From the NCBI GenBank assembly GCA_037039925.1, contig JAXRKP010000654.1:45001-109000 (forward strand): DNA of 64,000 nucleotides, read 5' to 3'. This DNA comes from Doris montereyensis. Taxonomy: Eukaryota; Mollusca; Gastropoda; Nudibranchia; Dorididae. Of the stretch, positions 1 to 11,840 are shown in pieces; the stretch's first letter is position 1, and the number at the start of each line of letters is the position of its first letter. A model generated the notes under the pieces. The model ran no database searches, was not told where the DNA came from, and was given only the letters and a program-made list of their open reading frames with translations. The translations under genes were made by a program, and so were the position numbers.

Positions 1-30
1 GTTTCCCTCATGGATGTAAAAAAGACAACA

Positions 31-115
31 GTCTGTCATTACTGTCAATACTGTCATTACTGTCAATACTGTCATGACTCATTACTGTCATGACTCATTA
101 CTGTCAACCTCAGCG
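31..115. repeat. Short-period CTGTCA tandem repeat
   Basis: Repeats of CTGTCATTA and CTGTCAATA, then ATGACTCATTACTGTC, form an irregular short-period array just left of two longer-period arrays. No coding potential is seen. Confidence 0.7.
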
Positions 116-131
116 CGACCATTTACCCGAC

Positions 132-335
132 GTCAAATATTGACTGCTTAACAACTGGACATAAAGCTATACCAACTACATGTACATTGTAGTGTACTGT
201 CAAATATTGACTGCTAAACAACTTGACATAGAGCTATACCAACTACATGTACATTGTAGTGTACTGTCAAATATTGACTGCTAAACAACTGGACATAGAG
301 CTATACCAACTACATATACATTGTAGTGTACTGTC
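132..335. repeat. 67-bp tandem repeat, three copies
   Basis: Copies start with GTCAAATATTGACTGC at 132, 199 and 266, giving a 67-bp period, and end with CATTGTAGTGTACTGTC. Copies differ by only a few substitutions, such as CTTAACAAC against CTAAACAAC, so the array is young. Confidence 0.9.
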
Positions 336-413
336 CTGTGTCCATGTCATTGTCAGTCTTTAATCTTCATTTTATCAAATAAGTTTGTTCATTCTATGTT
401 TAACTTTATATTA

Positions 414-1600
414 GATCTACGTCATAGTAATAGTATCAATCTCGTAAGATTGTACATTATATCTACGTCATAGTAATAGTATCAATCTCGTAAGATTGTA
501 CATTGTATCTACGTCATAGTAATAGTAATAGTATCAATCTCGTAAGATTGTACATTGTAATTTGTATCTACATCATAGTAATAGTATCAATCTCGTAAGA
601 TTGTACATTGTATCTACGTCATAGTAATAGTATCAATCTCGTAAGATTGTACATTGTAATTTGTATCTACATCATAGTAATAGTATCAATCTCGTAAGAT
701 TGTACATTGTATCTCGTCATAGTAATAACTAATAGTATCAATCTCGTAAGATTGTACATTGGATCTACGTCATAGTAACAGTATCAATCTCATAAGATTG
801 TACATTGTATCTACGTCATAGTAATAGTATCAATCTCATAAGATTGTACATTGTATCTACATCATAGTAATAGTATCAATCTCGTAAGATTGTACATTGT
901 ATCTACGTCATAGTAATAGTATCAATCTCGTACGATTGTACATTGTATCTACGTCATAGTAATAGTATCAATCTCGTAAGATTGTACATTGTATCTACGT
1001 CATAGTAATAGTATCAATCTCATAAGATTGTACATTGTATCTACATCATAGTAATAGTATCAATCTCGTAAGATTGTACATTGTATCTACGTCATAGTAA
1101 TAGTATCAATCTCGTAAGATTGTACATTGGATCTACGTCATAGTAATAGTATCAATCTCATAAGATTGTACATTGTATCGTCATAGTAATAGTATCAATC
1201 TCGTAAGATTGTACATTGTATCTACGTCATAGTAATAGTATCAATCTCGTAAGATTGTACATTGTATCTACGTCATAGTAATAGTATCAATCTCGTAAGA
1301 TTGTACATTGTATCTACGTCATAGTAATAGTATCAATCTCGTAAGATTGTACATTGGATCTCGTCATAGTAATAGTATCAATCTCATAAGATTGTACATT
1401 GTATCTACGTCATAGTAATAGTATCAATCTCATAAGATTGCACATTGTATCTCGTCATAGTAATAGTATCAATCTCGTAAGATTGTACATCGTATCTACG
1501 TCATAGTAATACTATCAATCTCATAAGATTGTACATCGTATCTACGTCGTAGTAATAGTATCAATCTCATAAGATTGTACATTGTATCTACGTCATAGTA
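414..1600. repeat. 46-bp tandem repeat (minisatellite), about 25 copies
   Basis: The unit contains TACGTCATAGTAATAG, then TATCAATCTCGTAAGATTG, then TACATTGTATC, and has a basic period of 46 bp. I counted 25 copies of the CAATCT core. Each unit holds a perfect inverted repeat, CAATCT-CGTA-AGATTG. Length variants come from small indels, such as a lost AC in TCTCGTCATAG or an added TAATTTG. The right edge (1,600-1,690) decays into diverged half-units, as expected for an array homogenised by unequal exchange. Confidence 0.95.
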
Positions 1601-1729
1601 TTAATTATCTAAAATTATACACTTCATGTATATCTACGTCATAGCATCACTTACCTAACATTAAACATTGTATCTGCTTCATAATTATTACATGTAACAA
1701 TCTCCTAGTGGCCAAAACGAGTGGTAATC

Positions 1730-2640
1730 GGTTATGACTAAGAGTGAACACTGAGACCTGGCGAGGACCAGCAGTGCGATCGGTTTTGACCCGTATAAAG
1801 TATAAATAAATCAACAAACAATGAATTAACTTGGGCCAAAGAGCATCTCACTTGGCTATTGCATCGAAGGAGATAAATTTTGTTCACTGATGAGTCCAGG
1901 ATTTGCCTCCAGGGCACACGGACGATGTGTTTGCATCGACCCACAGACGACCGGGAGAACGTTTTGCTGATTGTTATGTAAATATAGAAAAAGACAGGAT
2001 GAGAGGGGGCATCATCAACAAGGTGTGGGGTGGGGCGTCTCATGCTGCGTGATATTCCAGTCAACAAGATAAGGCTCACGTTGCAAGAGTTGTTATGGAA
2101 TACAAATTGTAATACTATGACTTATGGTAATAGTAATACTTTGATACATGTAGTACTAATACCGAAGACCATAACGATGAAAATCCTGTCAGGGAGGTAA
2201 CTGAGCAATTGCTTACATCGATTTTCACATAAGTCGATCTTTTTTAATAATAGAATAGGTTCCTTGAACATTGACTTATGTGGCATCCACTGTGTTTACA
2301 CTGACGACAAATCGACGTGTTACTATACATACATAGCCTGCAAATTTACCCGATCTTTCACCAATAGAGAACCTATGGAATGAACTGAAGAGCAGGCTAC
2401 TCAGGAGAGCGAATCAACCCACATACCTTCAACAATGAGCTGAAGCGTTAGTGGACGAATGGAACAACATTCCCAAACGACAGATACGACGGCTGGTAGT
2501 GGTGGCATCCTCCATGCGACAACGATGTCAAGCTGTCACAACTGCCTATGGCGGACACATGCTATTAAAACGGAAAATTAATTTTCGGGTGAGTGAGAAC
2601 GTTCACTGTCGTCAGTTTTTATTAATCAAAGTTTCTCGGT
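1730..2640 (+). pseudogene. Degenerate Tc1-like transposase
   Basis: In shifting plus-strand frames the stretch reads like the second half of a Tc1 (DD34E) transposase. At about 1,830-1,910 it reads WAKEHLTWLLHRRR, a stop, then ILFTDESRICLQG, which carries the first catalytic Asp in FTDES. At 2,349-2,390 LPDLSPIENLWNELKSRL carries the catalytic Glu in SPIENLW. At 2,451-2,580 VDEWNNIPKRQIRRLV and MRQRCQAVTTAYGGH form the typical Tc1 C-terminus. In-frame stops and frameshifts abolish function, and the middle Asp region is not recognisable. I found no convincing terminal inverted repeats, so element ends are unknown. Confidence 0.8.
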
Positions 2641-2649
2641 GATAATTCC

Positions 2650-4220
2650 CATTTTGCTACGTCCTGTATATAAGTAACACATGCACAAAATGACATCTAA
2701 CTTTGATGCAGTTGTTGGGGGTTTTTTGCCAAGTATATGAAAATTATGTATGTATTGTATGTATGTATGTATGTATGTATGTATGTATGTATGTACATAT
2801 GTTTCTATGGATGTATGTAAGCATGATTGTATGTTATGTATGAATGCATGTCAGTATGTACGTTTGATTGTATTCACACGTATGCCTATATGTTATTGTT
2901 ATGTGAATCTAAATCACTTACAGTTAAATACAACATTTAATGTCGAGATAGTAGGCGGATCCTTTGCATTCTCTTCACACAAACGGCAGTGAGTTGTTTT
3001 TTTTATATTTCTGTTGGGATTTGTTCTTGGTTTTTTTGGGATGGATGTTGTCTTGTCTGGGATTGGGTTCTTTGTTTATTTTGACTAGCAATGCTCACTA
3101 TCAGTATTGATGACGACGATGATCAATCAATGGCACTGAAAACAGAAATTATAGTTGTAATAAGAAAGGAATCTCAAAATTATCGCTGTGATCAATAATG
3201 AACCACGCTGTCATTTATTGCTAATACATTAAATAAAACCACTGTCAATAATGTCATGGCAAAGAAAACATAATAATAATCACCGTAATAACGCCTTTGC
3301 AATCCAGTCACAACCAAACACCATTGCACTTGCTCCTACTCTTTCTCTAAATGCAAATATGTAAGTTATGATAATCAATAATAGCAGTAACAGTAACAGT
3401 AACTCAGAAAGCAATAAAGTTATATTTGGAATCATTTGAAACAGGGCTTTGTGGAAAAGCAGTCACAGCAGGTATAATTTATAATAATATCATATTTGTT
3501 CATCACATTCCCGGTCTCTGCATATTATATTATGTATATATGTATGTATCATATGTTAGTTTGGGACAAAGTTGAGGCAGACACAACCATGACTATCACT
3601 ATCATCAAAAGGCAGAAAACAAAAAGCATCAATGTAACCTCTAACATCTCCTCCAAAAACTGCCTTATAAATTGGCTATATGTGCATCAGTTATTCAACT
3701 ACAATATAATCTTTTTGCAAAAACACATCAAAAACCACTTTTCTTTCAGTGATTTTTATTTCCAAATTATGAAAAATGAATTTCTTACATTTTCCAGTCA
3801 AACCCTTCATACATGATATTAAATTAAAACATGTCTTCATATGGAAGCTATAAATGATAATCAATTTGATACCATTACATGTAATAAGAAAAAAGGTAAG
3901 TCAGATATAATTGTGATCTATCTGCAAGTACCATACCCCTCCCCCCAAATCCTGTCACCCCCCCCCACACACACACACACACACACACACACTCTCTAAG
4001 GCTCACTCAAGGAGAGACAGCTACAGCCTCTTCCCCAGTTTGTATAGGTACAATTAGATGAAGCTCATTAAACCTTTACAAGCCCGCCCGTAAGGCCCAT
4101 AGTCTGCTTTACATTTCAATCACTCTTCCTATGTAACTTTGTAAATGTATTCCATTCATTATTTATTTCTCATTGTTACATTTCTTTTCTTTTCATTTTG
4201 TTCCTATATATACATGTATT
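2650..4220. other. No gene seen; small microsatellites only
   Basis: AT-rich sequence without a recognisable coding signal. It contains an (ATGT)n run at about 2,746-2,793 and a C-run followed by (CA)n at 3,958-3,991. Short open frames here come from the microsatellites. Confidence 0.6.
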
Positions 4221-4224
4221 TTTT

Positions 4225-4475
4225 TTTTTTTTTAAAGTAAATTCTACAACCCTGGTCCAAGTAGGTGGACAAACACCTAGTCCCATCGGAGATGAACAAT
4301 ACAACGGAGGTCCCACGAGCAGATTACAATACTCTGTGCACGTTAAAGTAACTTAAAGATACCTTGGCTATTTACAAGGCAGCCCGGGAGAAAACAAATC
4401 TAAATCCGACCAAAACCCCCGAAATCACCGTACTTGTGAATGTGGGGGAAATCACATCAAATCAAATTGCTCTTT
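4225..4475 (+). mobile_element. SINE-like dispersed repeat, family S1, plus copy
   Basis: Contains the family core: AGGTGGACAAACACCTAGTC, CCCATCGGAGATGA, GTGCACGTTAAAG, CCTTGGCTATTTACAAGGC and CCCCGAAATCACC. The same ordered blocks recur near 8.6, 35.0, 37.6, 40.1 and 50.0 kb. It is preceded by a T-run. The family assignment rests on these internal copies only. Confidence 0.65.
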
Positions 4476-4854
4476 CCTTTTCTCTTTTTTGCTATTATCT
4501 TTTTTGTTTGCTTAAAAAAGAGAGCACCACTCAAAACGTCACTACAATCTTGTCCTGTGTCACTTAGTAGTTAGGCCTCTCTATTTCGTAATCAATGTCC
4601 CACCGTTCTTAACTAGCCCAATTTTTACATCTTCCTATTTTCCTCACTTAACACTTAAACTCAATACATAACATTCAATAACACCTACATCCTCGGGCTG
4701 GCAATTGCAGTGGAGATCAGGAGAGTCATCATTTAGTAGGGAATTATGAGTCAATGTTATCAAAATAAAGATGATGAATTCAAAGTCGTCATCAAGGGAG
4801 CTGTTTGCAACAAATGAGGAGAGAAACACAAGAGCTATACATGTAACCCCAAAG

Positions 4855-5191
4855 ACTCCATCCACCAACTTGACAGAGAGTTCCAGGTCACACTATTCAG
4901 ACTCTGGACTGGGCATAACCGTCTTCATCCGCATATGTATCGCCATGTCTGAGAGGTGAGGAATCAGAAGGTTGTGAGTGTGGAGCGCCCCACCAGAACA
5001 ATGAACATATTCTTCAGCAGTGTCCGCCCCCCACAATGGAGAAAACAGAGGATATGAGGGGGGGGGGGGACACCTTTGGAAGAAAAGCTCTATGGCCCTA
5101 TGGAGAGCCTGCAAAAGACTATACACTTCATGGAGACCATCCGCATCCTGATCTGACCCACTGGCAGAGAAATCGAAGAAGAAGAAGAAGA
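4855..5191 (+). pseudogene. 3' fragment of a non-LTR retrotransposon
   Basis: Plus-strand frames give FRLWTGHNRLHPHMYRH (about 4,890-4,950), then CECGAPHQNNEHILQQCP (about 4,975-5,030). This is the RxRTGH ... CxCG ... EHxLxxCP pattern found at the C-terminus of many LINE polyproteins of the Jockey/CR1 type. Next come KALWPYGEP-like and THWQRN-like residues and a terminal (GAA)n run at 5,172-5,190, which resembles a LINE 3' tail. Frameshifts separate the pieces, and nothing upstream of this tail is retained. Confidence 0.7.
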
Positions 5192-5879
5192 TTTGTAGTC
5201 CATATCCCCTCACAAGTGCAGGCTCACTGACTGTATATCACTTATCCCCCTGCAGGCCATTTCATTCAAAGTCCTTCTGAGCTCCCTGGGAAGCATACAG
5301 TACCGCAGCCTGTCAGACATTTCCTACTAACAATCTGACAAGATTTTTCTCTACCTTTAGCTTTGTACTCATTCACACCTGGGTTGAGTGAGGAAATCAG
5401 AGTGAAATATCCTTCTTAGGAGTACGTTTAGAAAAAACACCTGGGCCAGCCATGGGTTTTAAACTAGTGTCCTGATCCATTATGATTTTCTGGCTTGGTT
5501 TCTTTTAGTGTTATATTATGTCACTCTTGTTTTGTGTTATGGCCACCAGGGCCCTCCGCAGTCACAGTTTGAAGCTGCATGGGCTTAGTGCTGAAGAGGG
5601 TCGAGGACCCCAGTCCTATACAATAAAACGATGAAACTAAACATGTGTCTAGTAAGCCAGTTAGCAGCTATTAGCTTTATTATTACCATAACTGCATGTA
5701 CAACTACTACTACAACTTCTAAAGTATTACTACACATCATTTCAGACAGCATTGTCCCATGTGACAAATGTTGACAGCTCTTCATAACTATCCTTCAGGG
5801 AGCAGAGAGATTGGGGAAAAAGAGATGCGTCATGAGTTAGACACTCCCTCAGACATTGAAAGAAATATTTCTTGTAATG
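5192..5879. other. No gene seen
   Basis: Unique-looking non-coding sequence. Around 5,410-5,480 there is a weak SINE-like match (ACACCTGGGCCAGCCATGGG), too short to delimit. Confidence 0.5.
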
Positions 5880-5991
5880 CAGTCGAACCCGCTTAATCTA
5901 ATCGTGTGAGAACAGGCCAAAAATTTGGATTGCCCAGGACTTTGGTAAAATCAAATTTGGAATAAGCAGCTCGAATAAGCAGGTCCGACTG
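5880..5991. mobile_element. Short MITE of the pogo/Tc1-mariner type
   Basis: A 112-bp unit is bounded by inverted ends. The left end reads CAGTCGAACCCGCTTAATC, and the right end read in reverse is CAGTCGGACCTGCTTATTCG. The right flank is TA and the left is TG, consistent with a mutated TA duplication. Length and ends match the small non-autonomous elements mobilised by pogo-like transposases. Confidence 0.75.
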
Positions 5992-7786
5992 TACCACTGT
6001 GTGCATCTGAAATGCTTTGCTGACACACAAGCCCCTACCCACTGTTCAGTCAAATCGGTTGACAATACATACAGGTCTAACGTTTTGATGAGCGTAGTGG
6101 CCTGTGACAAAGCAAGGCGATGGAAAGATTGCTGGTAAAAGTATTGGGTTTTCATTTTACTTAAAGCTCTTCAACACAAGTAGTACACCCTGATTATCCA
6201 TGGAACACCCCTGAGTTGGGGTTAAAAAGAAAATTTCAATCTGATATTCCTTTGTGCTGTTGATGATTCAACAATAATCAATCGCATATTTCTTTTGTTT
6301 TTGGTGTAACGGGAATCAATCTGATATCCTCTTCATGGCATTGATGCAACATAAGTAAAAATTTGATTATTCCTTTTTTGACTATTCCTTTAAGCTCTTG
6401 GTATAACATGTAGTAACCTTTGGATATTGACATTTAATTTACTCACTATATAGCACAGATAAGACATTTTATTACTCCTATTTCAAAACAGTGTTCTACA
6501 TACATATATATAAATTAACTTTACTCTCTTGCAATCCAATCTCTACCACAAAAGTAGGTAGACTTCAGATGGCTTAAAAAGAGCCAACCTTCTGACAACA
6601 CTCCAGTAAATTTATTGAATACTTCTTATATTTTTACAGTATGCAATAACTGCCAGGAAAGTAGATTATGTGAAAATTCTTCAGTTTGAAAAATAAAATA
6701 AAACAAAACTCAGAAAGCAAATTCATACTCATTTAAATATCAATATCAATGTTCATTAGCTCGTTTGAGATAAAACGTGGAGATCAAATTGAGAAACATT
6801 GTCATTTTGTTTATTTGTTTTAAAAGACGAGAATGGGCAGAATAAGGGCTAGAAATGAATCAAATTAAAAATCTGTTGAATTGTAGTTATTTGCAGGTTT
6901 GTGTTACATCTGATCAAGACAGGAAAAAAAAGATCTAATGTCATCGAGATTAACTTTGTCATCATTAGAGTTTCCCATCACATCAAAACCACTACACTTA
7001 CTATAAAACGTACAATCAATTCTTTGACTGACATTTCTAAGCTTACAGCGTAAGCATTTTTTTATTCGATCGGATTCAAAACTAGCACAAACACATTTTC
7101 TTGGTGAAGTTTGATTTTGGATTTCTTCAATATCAACAAGGAGGTAACCATTCCTCAAACCTCATTAATGAACACCAAAGTCCTATATTTTATTTCACAT
7201 CCATCCTCTGAGTATTAATCTACGAGTAGTAACACAGACCACCTCAGAGCAGCAAGGATGAATTCAGTTCTCACTTCAATCTTACTCTATTCAAATCAAA
7301 ATCAAAAGAAGAATGGAGTTCTAGCCATGGAATAAGATTTTTTACTCTTCAAAATGTGTTTCATTTTGTATTTGTAGTGATTTTCTCAATTATCAAAAGA
7401 GAGATCTACATAAAATGCACTTAAGCCTTCTTCTACACAAAAATCCATCTTCTATGGAAATTTTTCATCAATATCTTACATTACACATGAATCAAGAGAA
7501 CAGATTCATTCTTAAAATGAACAAACGAAACATATTATGAAACACTTACTGTAGTGTCTTATAGAATGAAGTCTAAAGCATCATTTTCATCAAGCCCTCA
7601 ATAGATCTCCTACGTGATAAAGCATTTTTAAATCAATACACTTAATAATATGTGTAAACATTCTTTATCACTTCAACACGAATAAAAATACAATATATGA
7701 AACTTGCTCTCTATCTTCAAGGACCACTGAACATGATGAGAGGCAACAGAAAGTCGATTTGTCCAAAAGATGTAACTAGTAACTAT
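5992..7786. other. No gene seen; downstream flank of HIBCH
   Basis: AT-rich, non-repetitive sequence past the HIBCH stop codon. A minus-strand AATAAA at 7,189-7,194 is a candidate polyadenylation signal, which would give a 3' UTR of about 0.6 kb. That is inference. Confidence 0.4.
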
Positions 7787-7968
7787 TCAATGTCTGATTA
7801 CAATTAAATACTCATATTCTATCAGTGATGATAATTGCCTTATAGCTATTGCTCTAGAACAAGCTCTCTCTGCTGGTAGAGGAGAGAAGTAGCGATGGAT
7901 TGTCGAATCAGGAACGTCATAGACAGAGGCAGGGGCCCACTGGGGAGTGTTGTCTCTATCTACAAGGA
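7787..7968 (-). CDS. HIBCH: HIBCH coding exon I (last exon)
   Basis: This encodes the C-terminus of 3-hydroxyisobutyryl-CoA hydrolase. The acceptor is CATCCAG before 7,968. The split codon joins exon H to give the family signature EGVRAVLVDRDNTPQWAPA, followed by VYDVPDSTIHRYFSPLPAER. The frame stays open to TGA at 7,787, adding about 25 residues (ACSRAIAIRQ...) not found at the end of vertebrate HIBCH. An indel near 7,868 would instead give a stop almost at once (…LF-stop), like the usual end. The tail may therefore be a third small frame error or a lineage-specific extension. Confidence 0.85.
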
Positions 7969-8146
7969 CTGGATGAAGAAATAAAAGCAAACAAACACAT
8001 TCAAATAGAGATTCTGACATTTCAAAACACATCTCATGCTAGACAATCCATAAGTACGAGAGAAATATTTTTAAAAAACAGAAGAAGTAAAACTTTTGCT
8101 TCTCAAACACATCTGCAACTCATGAATCTTTCTCTTCCAACCGTTC

Positions 8147-8200
8147 CACACCCCCCCCCCCCCCCGACTCTCTCTCTCTCCTCCTCCCCCCCTCTCGATG
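8147..8200. repeat. Poly-C run followed by CT-rich tract
   Basis: A C-run of about 18 bases interrupted by a G is followed by CTCTCTC and CCTCC blocks. It lies in the HIBCH intron between exons H and I. Confidence 0.7.
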
Positions 8201-8534
8201 AATAATATACAATGATTGAGGGAAACATGAAAACATGAAAGTTTGTCACCATAGTTTGTTTTTTTTCTAAATTCATAATGACCAAAAAAAAGAGAAAAAT
8301 GTGTCATGTAAAACAGTCCCAGGAAGTAGGAAGTAAGGTAGAGTGGTAAATGACTCCACACTCTGGCAAAAACGAATATCTCTAAGGACTCTCCAACAAG
8401 CTCTAGTGCATTATATTGATTCTCCACTTCTTCTAGCAAAGTGCCTAGGATCAGTATCTACTGTAATCATGATAAACAGGTTGTGTGGGTTTGAATTCTG
8501 AGATCCAGACAAATGTAGGGAGGATTTGATTTGA

Positions 8535-8890
8535 GTTGATTTTGCCCATATCCACAAATAAAGTGATCTCGGGGTTTTGGTAGGATTGTTAATTTTGCCA
8601 GGACTGTCCGGTAAAGAGCCAAGGCATCTTTACCATGTACAGTGGCGTGATCTGCACACCGACACCTCCTCTTTATCATCCATCACTAATGGGATCAGGT
8701 GTTGATCCACCTACCTGCACTAGGGGGGGGGGGTGAGTTTTACTTTTAAAATCTCAGAGGAAATTTTTAAAAACCTTTTGGGCACAAACCCACAACATTT
8801 TGACATACACGTATCTCCCTTCCCACAGAGCAAAAACACCTTGGTTTTGGACCACCAAGTCTCCCTGTCAGGAGGCAATCAAGTTCTATA
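8535..8890 (-). mobile_element. SINE-like family S1, minus copy in HIBCH intron
   Basis: The reverse complement of the S1 core is present: AAAGTGATCTCGGGGTTTTG, CCAAGGCATCTTTACCATG, GATCTGCACAC and GGGATCAGGTGTTGATCCAC. The tRNA-like head region (ACATACACGTATCTCCC to CACCAAGTCTCCCTG) extends to about 8,880, so this copy looks close to full length. It sits between HIBCH exons H and I, in the same orientation as the gene. Confidence 0.65.
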
Positions 8891-8899
8891 TCACACGTA

Positions 8900-10105
8900 G
8901 GTAAAACTTAGTGAGATTGCTTTACAAGTGACAAATCCATGAAAACGTAAAACATCAAATCTTTGTAATGTGTCCAAGGTAATACAATGTGACAGTAAAG
9001 TCAGTACAATCACATCGAGGTCACATGAAGTTATTCTTACCGTACTAACATATCGCTACCATTTGCATGAAAAAGACACCTAATATAATTTTTGAAACTC
9101 CCGCCGGCCTATACAAGCTTAAATCAAGCCTGCAGACTTTATTTGGCAATGTATGATGCTTGGCAATGCATGATGCTGAGATTTTGCACAAAAGTTAGCA
9201 ACAATTTGGACTAATCACTTTCATCGTCAAATGCGTGTTCCTTTTTTACCCTTTTCAACTTTGAGATTATTGAAAATATATTGTTTCCACACATAAGTCC
9301 AGATGTGAGTTTGAGATTATGTTTAAGTTCCAAAAGTTGGTCTCATGTTGTTAGCGAGTGATTTTTACGGGTGTAGTCAAGTGTAGCGTGCCTCTGTCAA
9401 TGCCCATTTTCACACATAGCCAGCTGTATGTGGCTTGAACAAGAGCACAGAATTTCAGTGGCATCAAAGCATTACTTCAGGACAGAGACAATGAACATGT
9501 ATTCTTCACAGACAACAATATTGTGCAAGCCTACAGGTCTGTTTTACAAACAACATAAAACACATCCTTCACAAAATTCCCTGAAACCTTTTCGATGGGC
9601 CAAAGGTGATCCCAAATCCGCAGCTTGAAAATCAGGAAACTCAGGGGGGGCAAAGATTCAAAATCATTTGGTTATCAATATTCATAGACTTTATCATAAA
9701 CCCCCGCAAAATTGCGGTTTATCTTCTAGTTTTTCTGTAAATTTATAGACAGTCACTCACCTACTATAAATAAATGATCAAGATATCAGGATTGACTAAA
9801 AGAAAAGAAAAACTGTCTTTTAAATCATTTTTTACTTAATTAGGTTTGTTCATAGCAGCACATTTGAGAAAATCACATTTGTAAAAAAGTCTCCTGTAAA
9901 TTTGGTCCTTGGCACATACTCATATGTTTTAATCGCAATGACAGCAATATTCAAGAACATGTTCCCCTTTATTCTCTTGCAAATTCTATATTCAGCAATA
10001 CCTAGTCTTCCGCCTTTGCATGACTAATTCAATGCGGACAAGCCCCTTGTGTGTCAAAAATATAAAGCATATAGTTTGTCCAGATTATAATTTCATAGTC
10101 TCTCA
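8900..10105. other. HIBCH intron, nothing recognised
   Basis: Ordinary AT-rich intron sequence between exons H and I. Open frames are short and show no family resemblance. Confidence 0.5.
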
Positions 10106-10109
10106 TTGT

Positions 10110-10515
10110 GTGCATTTACAGAAAGCTAGTCATTAAAGTTCATTGGTGTGCACTTACAAAAGCTACTAGTCATTAAAATTCATTAGTGTGCACTTACAGA
10201 AAGGTAGTCATTAAAGTTCATTGGTGTGCACTTACAGCTAGTCAAGGGTAGTCACTTTAGTCATTAAAGTTCATTGGTGCACTTGCACATTAAACATTGG
10301 TGTGAAAACTAGTCATTAAAGTTCATTGGTGTGCACTTACAGAAAGCTAGTCATTAAAGTTCATTGATGTGCACTTACAGAAAGCTAGTCATTCAAGTTC
10401 ATTGATGTGCACTTACAGAAAGCTAGTCATTCAAGTTCATTGGTGTGCACTTACAGAAAGCTAGTCATTCAAGTTCATTGGTGTGCACTTACAGAAAGCT
10501 AGTCATTAAAGTTCC
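10110..10515. repeat. 38-bp minisatellite, about ten copies
   Basis: The unit is CTAGTCATTAAAGTTCATTG followed by GTGTGCACTTACAGAAAG. Copies 6-9 are regular (38 bp). Copies 3-5 are rearranged, with an inserted CAAGGGTAGTCACTTTAG and a truncated GTGCACTTGCACATTAAACA. Substitutions AAAG/CAAG and GGTG/GATG are shared by adjacent units, which indicates local spread. It lies inside the last HIBCH intron. Confidence 0.9.
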
Positions 10516-10544
10516 TGCAAGGAAGTTGTGGCCCATAGAGCCAT

Positions 10545-10790
10545 GACATATATTCCTTTCCCCAGAGCGAAGCCCAATACATAAGCTCTTGGACAGGACA
10601 AACGGTTTTACTCTCCAGTTGAATGGTTCCCATCTGCACGTGGATCAAGAGGGGAAATGCATGTTAAATGTCTTATCCAAGGAATGTGACGTCAGGACTC
10701 ATCAGGATTTCAACCTAGGACCTACCGATCTTAAGTCCACTAGCCCAGCCACTGGGCTACGACCACCTCACTTTGATATCAGACAGCTAA
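10545..10790 (-). mobile_element. tRNA-derived SINE (family S2), minus strand
   Basis: Read on the minus strand, the right end has a pol III A-box-like stretch (TAGCCCAGTGGCTGGGCTAG) followed by a B-box-like stretch (GGTCCTAGGTTGAAATCC), then a unique body. This is the usual layout of a tRNA-derived SINE. A related element with CCCAGTGGTTAGGCTA lies at 38.5 kb. Confidence 0.65.
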
Positions 10791-10820
10791 TCATGACGTG
10801 GTGAAAAAACTAGTACTCAC

Positions 10821-10959
10821 CTGCTCGAACTCCTTCATAGAAATCCCTGTCTCCTACACAACGCTGACAAAGGCGGTACTCAGTGTTCAGATCTTCAGCA
10901 AGGGTTTTGGATTTTCCCTCCAACAACAGTCGTAATGTTATCTTCATGGATGTTGGTGA
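10821..10959 (-). CDS. HIBCH: HIBCH coding exon H
   Basis: Translates to [18 protein letters not shown], then [16 protein letters not shown] and [12 protein letters not shown]. This matches the conserved C-terminal helical region of HIBCH (SPTSLKITLRQL in vertebrates), which closes the crotonase-fold active site. It has a TTTTTTTACAG acceptor and a GTGAGT donor. The 139-nt length ends in phase 1 and joins exon I in frame. No lesions are seen. Confidence 0.95.
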
Positions 10960-11569
10960 CTGTAAAAAAAAAAAAGGATAGACAAACCATTAATTACTGG
11001 TATTTATTCATCATCTGACCAGTATTGTAAATAAGAGCTTCTATGACCACTTATAACTGTCTTTTGAACAATAATTTTTGCTCTGTAACAATGACATACA
11101 AGGATCAATCCCACACTTTGATGTTGTCATCCAGAATTTATTTATTATACAAAAAACAGCACACCAGTAGGAGAATATACTCTGGCAATTTTCCATACAC
11201 TTTTTCATCCTTGAGAAAGAAACTCCTTTTTTACTTTTTCTCACTTTAGTTCAAGAATGAATCAGTATATGGATATTGTTATCAAGTATGAAGTTGGAAT
11301 AATGCTACTGCATGCTCCCTAAATCTGCTAGGCATTAAAATTTGTGCTGTCATTAGGTTCACACTTGACAGGAGATGAATATACATATAGAGTAGTCAAT
11401 GTGGCTATAAATTATGGCTCATCAGTTCTGTTTAATGTGTTTGTTCAAAATTCTTTGACCTAAAATAAAAGAAGTCTCTTTATTTCAATAAATCACCTCG
11501 TTTCAGTTAAAATTACTGGGTTTTTTATTGTTTCGTAAAATAACTAACAAGAATTTTTCTTCCAGCGGG

Positions 11570-11840
11570 TAGCCGTAGTGCTATTAAACATAGTTGCACT
11601 GATGTTGGAGTTGATGAAATAAGTAAAAAACTTGGGACATTCCATCGCATCAACTAATCAAAGTGCCCAGTTGATACAAATAGGTCAAATTTATTACAAG
11701 ATGGACTATTTTTAGATGACTTCTAAAGTCATGGGATGATTTACTGACACAAATAAATTCCTTCCTTAATATCGCCTCTACTTATGGTCCTTAGGTAGCT
11801 GAGTTAATGTTATAGCACTCTAGATGTTGTTAGCATGGTT
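11570..11840 (+). repeat. Dispersed repeat D1, copy 1
   Basis: About 270 bp is similar, in the same orientation, to 24,470-24,755. Shared landmarks include GGTCAAATTTATTACAAGAT, GACTATTTTTAGAT, CCTCTACTTATGGTCCTT and TTATAGCACTCTA. The copies are diverged by many substitutions and small indels. No terminal repeats are evident; type unknown. Confidence 0.7.
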
